Below, piece by piece: positions 32,033-40,532 of a DNA stretch of 64,000 nucleotides. The first letter of the stretch is position 1, and each line of letters begins with the position of its first letter. This stretch comes from CAZMVY01 sp964617875. GTDB lineage: Bacteria > Planctomycetota > Phycisphaerae > UBA1845 > PWPN01. Both the position numbers and the translations under genes were made by a program. The stretch lies in contig CAZUAI010000019.1 in the NCBI GenBank assembly GCA_964617875.1, forward strand, positions 10,402 to 74,401, given 5' to 3'. The notes under the pieces were generated by a model, which ran no database searches, was not told the origin of the DNA, and was given only the letters and a program-made list of their open reading frames with translations.

Positions 32033-33468
32033 CCTCGAGCCTTCCGGTCCACCAGGTTTCCTTCGCAATCGACCAGCTCGACGATCAGCGGCATCCTGCC
32101 CAGCGCGTGCGTCGCGCACGAAAGGCACGGGTCGTATGCCCGGATCGCAATCTCGATGCGGTTCAGCAGGCCCTCCGTGATTTCCTTGCCCGCAAGGTAG
32201 TCGCGCGCGACCTTCTCCACGGCGCGGTTCATCGGCTCGTTGTTGTTCGTCGTCGAGACGATGAGGTTCGCCATGACGATCTGGTCGTCCTTGTTCACGC
32301 GATAGTGGTGGAACAGCGTCCCGCGCGGGGCCTCGATCAGCCCGATGCCCTCGTCGCGACGGGATCCCTTGACCACGAGGTCCGTGCCCTGCAGGTCCTT
32401 GTCATGAAGCAAAGCCTGGATCTTCTCGATCGCGTGCAGCAGCTCGATCATCCGCGCCCAGTGGTACGCCATCGTCAGATTGTTGGGCTTGCCGTTCGTG
32501 ACGGCCATGAACTCCTTGCGGGCCGCCTCGGCCTCCGGAGTGTCGATGAAGTCCGCCGCGTTGACCCGCGCCAGCGGCCCCACCCGGTACCAGCCGTCCT
32601 TCGCCCCGAGCGACCGGATGAACGGAAACTTCATGTACGACCACGGACGGACCTCCTCCGCGATGTACTCGACGTACTTCTGGTAGTCCACCTGGTCGAA
32701 GATCTTTTTCCCGTCCGCCGTGATCGCCCGCAGGTTCCCGTGGTACAGGTCCATCGCGCCGTCCTGCCGGATCAGCGACAGGTGGTTCGACTCGAACGAG
32801 CCGAACGGCGCCAGCTCCGTCAGATGCGCGACGGTGTAGTCCCTGGCGATCTTCAGGGCGCCGCGCGACCACTCAACCATCTGCTTGAGGTCTTTCAGCA
32901 GAAAGTCCCGCTCCTCGATCGACAGGTTCTTGTTGATCCCGCCCGGGATGGCGCCGGTGCCGTGGATCTTCTTCCCCGCGGTGCGGAGGATGACCTCCTG
33001 CCCGTACTTCCGCATCATCACGCCCTGAACGGCCAGCTCCGGGTGCTTGCCGGCCACGCCGATGACGTTGCGGACCTTCGGATCCGCATCGAACCCCATC
33101 AGCAGGTCCGGCGAGACCAGGTGGAAGAAGTGCAGGGCGTGCGACTGGAAGAACTGGCCGTAGTGCATCAGCCGGCGCATCTTCTCGGCCGTCGGCGTGA
33201 GATTCTCGCCGCCGACAATACGGTCCATCGCCTTGGCCGCCGCCAGGTGGTGGCTGACCGGGCAGATGCCGCAAAGCCGCTGCACGAGCACCGGGATCTC
33301 CCAGTACGGCCGGCCCTGGATGAACCGCTCGAAGCCGCGAAACTCCACGATGTGGAGCCGCGCCTGCTGCACCTGCTTCTTCTCGTCGAGCAGGATCGTG
33401 ACCTTGCCGTGTCCTTCGACACGCGTCACGGGCTCGATCACAACACGTTTCAGACCGTTCGTACTCAC
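32029..33468 (-). CDS. hoxH: NAD-linked bidirectional [NiFe]-hydrogenase large subunit HoxH
   Basis: A 479-residue catalytic subunit carrying the NiFe(CN)2CO centre. The L1 motif RLCGICPVSHH gives Cys66 and Cys69, and the L2 motif DPCLSCATH gives Cys448 and Cys451. All four nickel ligands are present. The 25 residues after His454 are the maturation tail cleaved by the protease encoded next to it. The KAMD block after L1, the gene order and the partners (HoxEF, HoxU, HoxY) place it in the soluble NAD(P)-reducing group 3d. The start is GTG with GGAGG 8 bases upstream. It catalyses H2 oxidation or evolution in the cytoplasm. Confidence 0.95.
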   Translation of the reverse strand: MSTNGLKRVVIEPVTRVEGHGKVTILLDEKKQVQQARLHIVEFRGFERFIQGRPYWEIPVLVQRLCGICPVSHHLAAAKAMDRIVGGENLTPTAEKMRRLMHYGQFFQSHALHFFHLVSPDLLMGFDADPKVRNVIGVAGKHPELAVQGVMMRKYGQEVILRTAGKKIHGTGAIPGGINKNLSIEERDFLLKDLKQMVEWSRGALKIARDYTVAHLTELAPFGSFESNHLSLIRQDGAMDLYHGNLRAITADGKKIFDQVDYQKYVEYIAEEVRPWSYMKFPFIRSLGAKDGWYRVGPLARVNAADFIDTPEAEAARKEFMAVTNGKPNNLTMAYHWARMIELLHAIEKIQALLHDKDLQGTDLVVKGSRRDEGIGLIEAPRGTLFHHYRVNKDDQIVMANLIVSTTNNNEPMNRAVEKVARDYLAGKEITEGLLNRIEIAIRAYDPCLSCATHALGRMPLIVELVDCEGNLVDRKARG

Positions 33469-33487
33469 GACGGTTACCTCCGCGCGA

Positions 33488-34033
33488 TCAGTCGTACTTG
33501 ATCAGCGAATAGGGCAGTTTCACGGGCTTATCACTCAACAACGCGACGAGGGCCTCCCAGATCGTATCCGCCGGCGGCGGGCAACCCGGAAGGAAATAGT
33601 CGATCTTCACCACCTCGTGGCACGGATAGACCTTGTTCAGCAGCAACGGGATCTCCGGATCGTCCGGGATCTTCCCGGCCGGATTGTGGACCGTCGGGCC
33701 GTTGAGGTAGGCCTCGTCCAGGCACTCCTTCAGCGGCATCGTGTTCCGCAGCGCCGGCAGGCCGCCCATGATCGCGCACTCGCCGACGACAACCAGGATG
33801 TCGCAGTGCTTGCGGAAATCCTGCAGCACGCGGACGTTTTCCTCGTTGCAGCAGCCGCCCTCGATGAGACCGACAGCACACCGCCCCGTGAACTCCTTGA
33901 TGTCGTCCACGGGCGACTTGTCGAACTCGACCAGCTCGACCAGCTTCAGAATGCGGTCGTCAATGTCCAGAAGGGACATGTGACAGCCAAAGCAGCCGGC
34001 CAGGGACGCGGTCGCGATTTTCGGTTTTGCCAT
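33488..34033 (-). CDS. hoxY: [NiFe]-hydrogenase small subunit HoxY
   Basis: A 181-residue small subunit that transfers electrons from the NiFe site through one [4Fe-4S] cluster. The ligands are visible as Cys14, Cys17 (GCFGCH), Cys86 (GECAIMGG) and Cys151 (PGCPPP). The short length, without a Tat signal or extra cluster domain, is typical of HoxY and means a cytoplasmic enzyme. GAGGAG lies 10 bases before the ATG. Gaps of 14 and 19 bases to hoxU and hoxH show tight co-transcription. Confidence 0.95.
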   Translation of the reverse strand: MAKPKIATASLAGCFGCHMSLLDIDDRILKLVELVEFDKSPVDDIKEFTGRCAVGLIEGGCCNEENVRVLQDFRKHCDILVVVGECAIMGGLPALRNTMPLKECLDEAYLNGPTVHNPAGKIPDDPEIPLLLNKVYPCHEVVKIDYFLPGCPPPADTIWEALVALLSDKPVKLPYSLIKYD

Positions 34034-34047
34034 GGTACGTCAACTCC

Positions 34048-34767
34048 TCACTTGCTCTGGGCCGCCCGGCCGTTCTCGATGTCCGACCCGATCGGCTTCT
34101 CGTCGTACAGACGCTTCCCGATCGGCACCGCATAGCCGACGCGCTTCGTCAGAATCGCGCCGACCGGGCAGACCGAGATCGCCTTGTCCTTGGCGTCCAC
34201 GTTGGTGCCGTCCAGGCCCGACTCCGCATTGACGGCAATGTGCTTGTGCGGCCCGCGACCGACGAACCCGAACACGCTCTTCCGGTCCACGTCGCGGGAC
34301 GCCCGCACGCAGCGGGCGCACAAAACGCACCGGTTGCGGTCGATGAAGACGTCCTTGTGCGAGGCGTCGAGCGACCGGCTCGGGAACATGTACGGATACT
34401 TCGGCGCCGCAATGCCGAACCGGTACGCCAGCGCCTGCAATTCGCAGTTCCCGCTCTTTTCGCAGAACGGGCAGAAGTGGTTCCCCTCGACGAAGAGCAT
34501 CTCGATGAGGTTCTGCCGCAGGTGGAGCAGTTTCTCCGTGTCGTTTTCCACCGTCATGCCCTGCGCGATCGGCTGCGTGCAGGCCGATTGCGGCCGACCG
34601 TTGACGATCACCGTACAAACCCGGCAGCTCCCGAACGGGTGCAGGTCCTTGTGGGCGCAAAGCCGGGGGATGTAGATCCCCGCGGCGTCGGCCGCCTGCA
34701 TGATGGTCTGGCCCGGCTGGCCCGTGACCTCGACGTTGTCGATCGTAAAGGTGATTGCGTTGCTCAT
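34048..34767 (-). CDS. hoxU: Hydrogenase diaphorase small subunit HoxU (NuoG-like ferredoxin)
   Basis: A 239-residue iron-sulfur subunit linking HoxEF to HoxY. The N-terminal [2Fe-2S] ferredoxin fold has CAHKDLHPFGSCRVC and a later Cys. Next comes a His/Cys-type [4Fe-4S] motif (HLRQN..., then CPFCEKSGNC), and then RNRCVLCARCVR with CPVGAI for a further [4Fe-4S] cluster. This order matches the N terminus of NuoG and HoxU. AAGGG stands 7 bases before the ATG. It carries electrons between FMN/NAD and the hydrogenase dimer. Confidence 0.95.
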   Translation of the reverse strand: MSNAITFTIDNVEVTGQPGQTIMQAADAAGIYIPRLCAHKDLHPFGSCRVCTVIVNGRPQSACTQPIAQGMTVENDTEKLLHLRQNLIEMLFVEGNHFCPFCEKSGNCELQALAYRFGIAAPKYPYMFPSRSLDASHKDVFIDRNRCVLCARCVRASRDVDRKSVFGFVGRGPHKHIAVNAESGLDGTNVDAKDKAISVCPVGAILTKRVGYAVPIGKRLYDEKPIGSDIENGRAAQSK

Positions 34768-34781
34768 TGTGTTTCCCTTTG

Positions 34782-36599
34782 TCAGTGCGCCGCGTGAGCG
34801 GATGGCCGCCCGGCGATCTTTTCGGCGTCGCCGACGGCGGCGCGCAGGTCAAACGAGGTCTGGAATCCGTCCCTGTTCTCGCGGACAAGGGCCTCGTAAG
34901 CAGGCCGGAAGTTCTTCAGCGTGCTCAGCACCGGGTTTGCCGACGTCTGTCCAAGGCCGCACCGGCTGGTCGTCTTGACCGTTTCGCCGAGGTCCTGCAG
35001 GTACGCCAGATCGGCCGGCTCGCCCTTGCCCGCGATGATCCGGTCCAGACGTTCTTTCAGCAGGACGTTTCCCACGCGGCACGGCGTGCAGTACCCGCAG
35101 CTCTCCTCGATGAAGAACTCCATGAAGTAGCTCGCGATCTTGAGAACGTCGCGCCCGGGCCCGAAAACCATGACCGAGCCGCCCGTCGCCAGGTCGTCGT
35201 AACACACCGTGCGGCCGAAATCCCGGGGACCGACCATCTGGCCGCTCGGGCCGCCCATCTGGACGGCGATCGCGTCCTCCGCCCCGGCCATCTTCAGCAC
35301 CTCGGCCAGCGGGATCCCGAACGGCACCTCGTATACACCGGGACTCTTGCAGTCGCCGGAGATGCTCAGAAGCTTGGTGCCGGGGCTGCCCTTCGACCCG
35401 AGCTGCGCGAACCACCCGGCGCCCTTTTCCATGATCCGGGCGGCGCAGCAGAACGTCTCGACGTTGTTGACGATCGTCGGCGACTCCAGGTATCCCTTCT
35501 GGGCGGGGAACGGCGGACGGTTCTTCGGATCGCCCCGCAATCCCTCGCACGAGCTGATCAGGGCGGTCTCTTCGCCGCAGATGTACGCGCCGGCGCCCAT
35601 CTGGATGCGGATGTCGAAGTGGAATCCTTCCTTGCCGCAGACGTTCTTCCCGAGCAGCCCCTTCTTGCGGCGCTCCGCCAGAACGTGCTCCAGGAACGCA
35701 CGCAGATAGGCGTATTCGCCCCGCAGGTACACGATGCCCTGCTCGCTGCCGATCGCGTAACCCGCGATCGCCATGCCCTCAAACATCAGGTCCGGACACT
35801 CGGTCAGGATCACGCGGTCCTTGAACGTGCCCGGCTCGCCCTCGTCCGCGTTGCAGATCACGTACTTCTTCTGGCCCTGCGCAGCCCGCGCAAACTCCCA
35901 TTTCATCCCCGTCGGGAAGCCGGCGCCGCCACGACCGCGAAGCCTCGCCGTCTTCATGTCGCGGATAACCTCGTTCGGCGTCATGGCGAGCGCCTTCTTC
36001 AGCGATTCGCCCGACGCGAACTCCGCAAAGACGACGGGACCCGTCTTCCGGATATGGTTGACCACGACCGAATGAACCAGCGGGTGAGCATTGTTGCCGT
36101 CGCCCAGCTTCTGGGTCAGCCGCCCCGGATCCGCGTGGTCCTTCAGGCTCCGCGCAATCTTCCGGGCGGCGTCGCTCGACAGGTTCGTCACCACGACGTC
36201 GTTGATCAGGGCCGCCGGCGCCTGGTCGCACATGCCGATGCACGGCGTGTATTCGAGCGCGATCCGGCCGTCGGCCGTGGTCCGGCCGACCGGAATGCCC
36301 AGCTCCTGCGAAAAGGCGTCTGCCACCTCGGCACAGCCGTAAAGCTGATCGATGATGTCGTTGCAGAGCCGAATGACGACCTTGCCCTTCGGCCGGTTCG
36401 AGTAGAAGGAGTAAAACGACACCAGGCTCTCAACCTCGACCCGCGGCATCGAAAGCTCGCGCGCGATCAGGTCCATCGCCGGGCCGGACACGCAGCCGAA
36501 TGCGGCCTGCACCTCCCGCACGATGTCCATCAATCGCGTGCGGTCGCCGCCGTGCGACTGGCAGATCCGCCGGATGCCTGCGTCCAAAGACTCGCTCAT
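34782..36599 (-). CDS. hoxF: HoxE-HoxF fusion: NADH-binding diaphorase subunit of the hydrogenase
   Basis: A 605-residue fusion of a NuoE/HoxE-like thioredoxin domain (about 1-150) and a NuoF/HoxF domain. GRGGAGFPTGMKWEF binds NADH/FMN, CNADEGEPGTFKDR is the FMN block, and ESCGYCTPCR plus TSRCG supply a [4Fe-4S] site. It oxidises or reduces NAD(P). In the NuoE part the ligand positions follow the standard spacing (first Cys, +5, +41, +45) as Cys79, Asp84, Cys120 and Cys124. The second ligand is therefore Asp rather than Cys, with an extra Cys at 89. The ATG at 36599 has GAGGTGG 6 bases upstream; the frame extends to 36725 without homology. Confidence 0.93.
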   Translation of the reverse strand: MSESLDAGIRRICQSHGGDRTRLMDIVREVQAAFGCVSGPAMDLIARELSMPRVEVESLVSFYSFYSNRPKGKVVIRLCNDIIDQLYGCAEVADAFSQELGIPVGRTTADGRIALEYTPCIGMCDQAPAALINDVVVTNLSSDAARKIARSLKDHADPGRLTQKLGDGNNAHPLVHSVVVNHIRKTGPVVFAEFASGESLKKALAMTPNEVIRDMKTARLRGRGGAGFPTGMKWEFARAAQGQKKYVICNADEGEPGTFKDRVILTECPDLMFEGMAIAGYAIGSEQGIVYLRGEYAYLRAFLEHVLAERRKKGLLGKNVCGKEGFHFDIRIQMGAGAYICGEETALISSCEGLRGDPKNRPPFPAQKGYLESPTIVNNVETFCCAARIMEKGAGWFAQLGSKGSPGTKLLSISGDCKSPGVYEVPFGIPLAEVLKMAGAEDAIAVQMGGPSGQMVGPRDFGRTVCYDDLATGGSVMVFGPGRDVLKIASYFMEFFIEESCGYCTPCRVGNVLLKERLDRIIAGKGEPADLAYLQDLGETVKTTSRCGLGQTSANPVLSTLKNFRPAYEALVRENRDGFQTSFDLRAAVGDAEKIAGRPSAHAAH

Positions 36600-36675
36600 G
36601 AGCCACCTCAACTGGGGTTCGAGCCAAACAACTCCATCGGGCGGGCCGGTATCGCATCGATCCGCCGCCCGGCGT

Positions 36676-38118
36676 TCATGCGTCCTCTGTTCCGGTGCCC
36701 CGGACGTCCGGCCGCGGGTCTTCACCCGTGCGACGGACGACCGGCAGGCGCACGGTCACGGTTGTGCCGCGGCCGAGTTCGCTCTGAATATGGAGCGAAC
36801 CGCCCGCCGATGCAACCATCGACCTCACGATCGTCATTCCCAGCCCCGTGCCGGGCGATCCCGACTGCCGCGCCTGCCGCGAGCGGAAGAACTCCTCGCC
36901 GATTCGCGGCAGATCCTCGGCCGCAATCCCGATGCCCGTATCGCTCACGTCCATCCGAAGTTCGTTTCCCTCAACCCCCAACGAGAACGCCACCGTTCCG
37001 TCTTTCGGTGTATACTTGATCGCATTCGACAAGAGGTTTTCCGCCAGAGCCGGGAGCAAACCCGGCTCGAAGCACGCCTCCGGCAGGGAATCCGCGAACT
37101 CAGCCCGCCAGTATAACCCCTTCTCCCTGGCACGCAACCCCTGCGCCTCCAGGACCGGCTGCAGCCGCTCGCGCACATCGACCATCTCGCACTGCGGCTG
37201 CCGTGTCGCATCGCGGACCCGCGACAGCGCAAGCAGATCGTCCAGCAGGACCAGCAGTTCGTCCCCCCGGGTGATCGCCCGTTCGATGCGGGACCGCGAC
37301 ACGGGAGGCAGGTCGGGCAGCTCGACCAACAGCGCCCGCAGCAGGCTCTGCTGCGCCGCCAGCGGCGCCTTCAGGTCGTGCGACACCTTGCGGAAATACT
37401 GCGTCTTCGCCAGGTCGGCCCGGCACAGCGTTTCGTTGGCCTGCTGCAGTTCCTCCGCCCGGTCGGCGAGTTCGCTCTTCAGCCGGACGACATCCGCCTC
37501 GCGTGCCCGCAGCGTCCGGGCGATCGTCGTCCCGAGGAACACGGCAATCACCAGCGCGCTGGCGAACGCCAGCAGCGTCGCGGCGACAAAACGAGGGTCT
37601 TCGTAGTGTCGCTGCAGGACGGTGATGTGCATGTGGGGCAGCCACCCGCTCATCTCGCCAATCGCCAGTGCGCTGAACAACAGGATGGCCAGGGCGGCCA
37701 ACACAAACGTCTCCCACATGCGCAGGAGAAGCGTGGCGACCACCATGTGGAACACGTAGTACACGAAAAGCGGGTTCTCGATCCCGCCCACCGAGTGCAA
37801 CACAAGCGTCAGCGCGATGAGGTCGAAGACGATCTGCGCCAGCGCGGCCGTCGGCGCACGGCGGGCCAGCGCCTCGGGCTGAACCTCGCCGATCCGGCGC
37901 TCCAGGAACCAGAACAGCCAGTTGTAGACCAGGATGCCGGCGCCGATGGCGATGATGAACGGACCGGAAACCCTCCCCACGGGGACAACGTACAAGGCGA
38001 GGCCCGCCGCCCATACCGCGGCCCCGAAGAACCAGCGCACGCGAATGAGCCATCGCAGCCGTGCGATCAGCTCCTCGCGCTCCAGCGGAATCTGGGCCCT
38101 GGCCGCTCCGCCCGCCAT
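36676..38118 (-). CDS. Membrane sensor histidine kinase embedded in the hydrogenase locus
   Basis: A 480-residue kinase. Six hydrophobic segments occupy about 29-200, with no large periplasmic loop, so it senses within the membrane or close to it. A coiled coil (about 205-235) leads to the dimerisation domain with His247 (KVSHDLKAPL). The ATPase domain shows the N box NLLSNAIKYT, G1 DTGIGI and G2 GTGLGMTIV. It lies 39 bases after hypE and 77 bases before hoxEF, all on one strand. The receiver-only protein at 31134 is its likely partner. The signal is unknown. Unlike the soluble HoxJ kinase, it has no PAS domain that I can see. Confidence 0.9.
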   Translation of the reverse strand: MAGGAARAQIPLEREELIARLRWLIRVRWFFGAAVWAAGLALYVVPVGRVSGPFIIAIGAGILVYNWLFWFLERRIGEVQPEALARRAPTAALAQIVFDLIALTLVLHSVGGIENPLFVYYVFHMVVATLLLRMWETFVLAALAILLFSALAIGEMSGWLPHMHITVLQRHYEDPRFVAATLLAFASALVIAVFLGTTIARTLRAREADVVRLKSELADRAEELQQANETLCRADLAKTQYFRKVSHDLKAPLAAQQSLLRALLVELPDLPPVSRSRIERAITRGDELLVLLDDLLALSRVRDATRQPQCEMVDVRERLQPVLEAQGLRAREKGLYWRAEFADSLPEACFEPGLLPALAENLLSNAIKYTPKDGTVAFSLGVEGNELRMDVSDTGIGIAAEDLPRIGEEFFRSRQARQSGSPGTGLGMTIVRSMVASAGGSLHIQSELGRGTTVTVRLPVVRRTGEDPRPDVRGTGTEDA

Positions 38119-38156
38119 CGCCGCACTTCCTCAACGTTGCGCGCCGGCGAGGCCCG

Positions 38157-39218
38157 TCAGCAGATCCGCGGGAGTTCCTCGCCGTACGGCTTCTGAATCA
38201 CCCGTCGCCCGCCGGCCTCCGTTATCAGTTCGGCCAGCGGCGGCCGTGCGTCCGTGACCACGCCGATCACCGCTGCTTCTCTCCCGTAGCCGTGCGCCCG
38301 GCAGGCCGACAGCACGCGGGTCGCGTCGCCCGGCGCCGCAACAGCCACCAGCTTCCCTTCGTTCGCGATCGTCAGCGGATCCAGTCCGAGCAGCTCCGCC
38401 GCGTGCCGGACCGCACGCGAAATCGGGATCCTATGCTCTTCGACTTCCACGCTCAAGTCCGTCTCCGCACTGATATCGGCCAGCACACCCGCCAGGCCGC
38501 CCCGCGTCGGATCGCGCAGGAACTTGATGTCCGCCCCCGTCCCGATGAGCGTCGCGACGAGCGAGTACAGCGGCGCCACATCGCTCACCACCGATGACGC
38601 AAACTCGACCCCGGACCGCCGCGACAGAACCGCCAGTCCGTGCTCGGCGATCCGCCCGCTGACAAGGATGACGTCGCCCGCCGCGATGCGGTCCGTGCCC
38701 AGCCGGACCCCCTCGGCCTGCCGTCCGATCCCGGCCGTGTTGATCAACAGCCCGTCGCCGCCGCCGCGCCGCTCGATGACCTTCGTGTCGCCCGTGACAA
38801 TCGCAACGTCCGCCTCCCGGGCAGCCGCCGCGACCGACGCCATGACGCGATCCAGCACGCAAACCGGCAGCCCCTCCTCGATGATCAGGCCGAGGCTGAG
38901 GGCGACCGGCATCGCGCCCATCATCGCCAGATCGTTGACCGTTCCGCAGACGGCGAGCCGCCCGATATCCCCGCCGGGGAACTCCAGCGGTTGAACGACG
39001 AACGAATCGGTCGTCATGACCAGGCTGCCGTCGCAACGGCCCAGGATCGCGCCGTCGGTCAGCGGATCGAGACGCTCGTTACCAATCACGTTCAGAATGT
39101 GCCGGCGGATGAGCTGCGACGTCAGCTCCCCGCCGCCGCCGTGAGCAATGATGATGCGCTCCGGCTCGTCGTTCGCGGGCGGAAGCGGGATCCGCGGGTC
39201 GCCGGCGCCTGCCGTCAT
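38157..39218 (-). CDS. hypE: Hydrogenase expression/formation protein HypE
   Basis: A 353-residue ATP-dependent dehydratase that turns the HypF-delivered carbamoyl group on its C-terminal Cys into the cyanide ligand of the NiFe site. The C terminus YGEELPRIC ends in that essential Cys. IIAHGGGGELTSQLI and VTGDTKVIERRGGGDGL are conserved ATP-binding blocks of the PurM-like fold. The ATG at 39218 overlaps the hypD stop by 4 bases. The much longer frame upstream is the hypD shadow. Confidence 0.95.
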   Translation of the reverse strand: MTAGAGDPRIPLPPANDEPERIIIAHGGGGELTSQLIRRHILNVIGNERLDPLTDGAILGRCDGSLVMTTDSFVVQPLEFPGGDIGRLAVCGTVNDLAMMGAMPVALSLGLIIEEGLPVCVLDRVMASVAAAAREADVAIVTGDTKVIERRGGGDGLLINTAGIGRQAEGVRLGTDRIAAGDVILVSGRIAEHGLAVLSRRSGVEFASSVVSDVAPLYSLVATLIGTGADIKFLRDPTRGGLAGVLADISAETDLSVEVEEHRIPISRAVRHAAELLGLDPLTIANEGKLVAVAAPGDATRVLSACRAHGYGREAAVIGVVTDARPPLAELITEAGGRRVIQKPYGEELPRIC

Positions 39219-40306
39219 GCCGTGCCCCTTCCCGCCGTCCACCGGCCGTACTTGTACCAGGCCGCGCACGTGCCCTCGCTCGAGACCATGCACGGACCGA
39301 TCGGCTTCACGGGTGTGCAGGCCTCGCCGAACAACGAACACCGGTCCGGCGTCGTCTTCCCCTGAATGACCTCGCCGCACCGGCACCCCGGCGGGTCCTC
39401 GTCTTCGCCCGGTTCCACCCCGAACCGCTCCAGGGCGTTGAACCGCCGGTAGGGCGCCCGCAACGCGAGCCCGCTCGCCGGGATCTCGCCGATCGCCCGC
39501 CACGGAGCGGCACACGGCTCGAAGACCTGATCGATCAGCCCCCGGGCAACGCGGTTGCCCGTGTCGGAGACCGCGACCCCGTACACATTCTCGATCGCCG
39601 CCCGCCCGTCCACGATCTGCCGCAGCAGGCTCCGCAGTCCGAGCAGAATCTGCATCGGCTCGAATCCGGCGACCACGCACGCCTTGTGGTGGCGTTCGAC
39701 CACCGGCGTGTATGCCTTCGCGCCGATCACGACGCTGACGTGGCCGGGGCAGAGGAACCCGTCCAGGGGAACGTCGCCCGTCGAGAGCAGCGCCATCATC
39801 GCCGGCACCACGAGCTTGTGGGCGGGCAGGATGCAGAAGTTGTCGATCCCCCGCCGCTCGGCCTCGACGACGACGGCGGCCGTCGCCGGCGCTGTGGTCT
39901 CGAAACCGACGGCGACGAATACGACCGCCTTGTCGGAATGGTCGGCGGCGATGTCCACCGCGTTTCGCGCCGAATACACGACACGAACGTCGGCCCCGCG
40001 CGCCCGCTGTTGTTCGAGGCTCCCGAGCCTGCCCGGCACGCGGAGCATGTCGCCGTACGTCGCCAAAATCACGTCGTGGCGGCCGGCAATGCGGATCGCC
40101 GCGTCGATGTGCCGCTGGGCCGTCACGCACACGGGGCAGCCCGGACCGCTCACGAGCCGCACGTTCTCGGGCAGCATGGCCCGGATACCGCTGCGAAAGA
40201 TGGCCACGGTGTGGGTGCCGCACACCTCCATGAGCTGAATGGGCCTGGGATGCCCTCGCGCGAGTCCGGCGATCTCGTCACGTGTTCGGCGGAAGGCGTC
40301 ATCCAT
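39215..40306 (-). CDS. hypD: Hydrogenase formation protein HypD
   Basis: A 363-residue scaffold for assembly of the Fe(CN)2CO unit with HypC. EVCGTHT, GPGCPVCV and GFETTAPAT are the conserved active-site blocks. The C-terminal cysteine series in CRCGEVIQGK...DRCSLFG...CTP...GPC...GTC holds the [4Fe-4S] cluster. The length is standard. It overlaps hypC by 8 bases and hypE by 4, indicating coupled translation of the complex. Confidence 0.96.
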   Translation of the reverse strand: MDDAFRRTRDEIAGLARGHPRPIQLMEVCGTHTVAIFRSGIRAMLPENVRLVSGPGCPVCVTAQRHIDAAIRIAGRHDVILATYGDMLRVPGRLGSLEQQRARGADVRVVYSARNAVDIAADHSDKAVVFVAVGFETTAPATAAVVVEAERRGIDNFCILPAHKLVVPAMMALLSTGDVPLDGFLCPGHVSVVIGAKAYTPVVERHHKACVVAGFEPMQILLGLRSLLRQIVDGRAAIENVYGVAVSDTGNRVARGLIDQVFEPCAAPWRAIGEIPASGLALRAPYRRFNALERFGVEPGEDEDPPGCRCGEVIQGKTTPDRCSLFGEACTPVKPIGPCMVSSEGTCAAWYKYGRWTAGRGTA

Positions 40307-40532
40307 CCGGCATGGCCTCCGTGATGCCCGCCTCCGCCAGGTAGGCCCACGTCGTACGGGCCTCGTCCTCCGGCACGACCGTCAGCGAGAACCCCGCGTG
40401 GACGAGCACCCAGTCGCCCACCCGGGCCTCCGGCGTGAGCGCCGTGCTGATCTCAAGCCGGCTGCCCTGGAGATCGACGACCGCCAGGTCCTCACGGCAC
40501 TCCACGATCTTTGCCGGCACCGCCAGACACAT
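40299..40532 (-). CDS. hypC: Hydrogenase assembly chaperone HypC
   Basis: A 77-residue chaperone that carries the iron centre from HypD to the large subunit. The N terminus MCLAVPAKIVE has the essential Cys2, and VHAGFSL holds the conserved His. The start overlaps the hypF stop by one base (TAATG) and the end overlaps hypD. Longer frames through this region are shadows. Confidence 0.95.
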   Translation of the reverse strand: MCLAVPAKIVECREDLAVVDLQGSRLEISTALTPEARVGDWVLVHAGFSLTVVPEDEARTTWAYLAEAGITEAMPDG

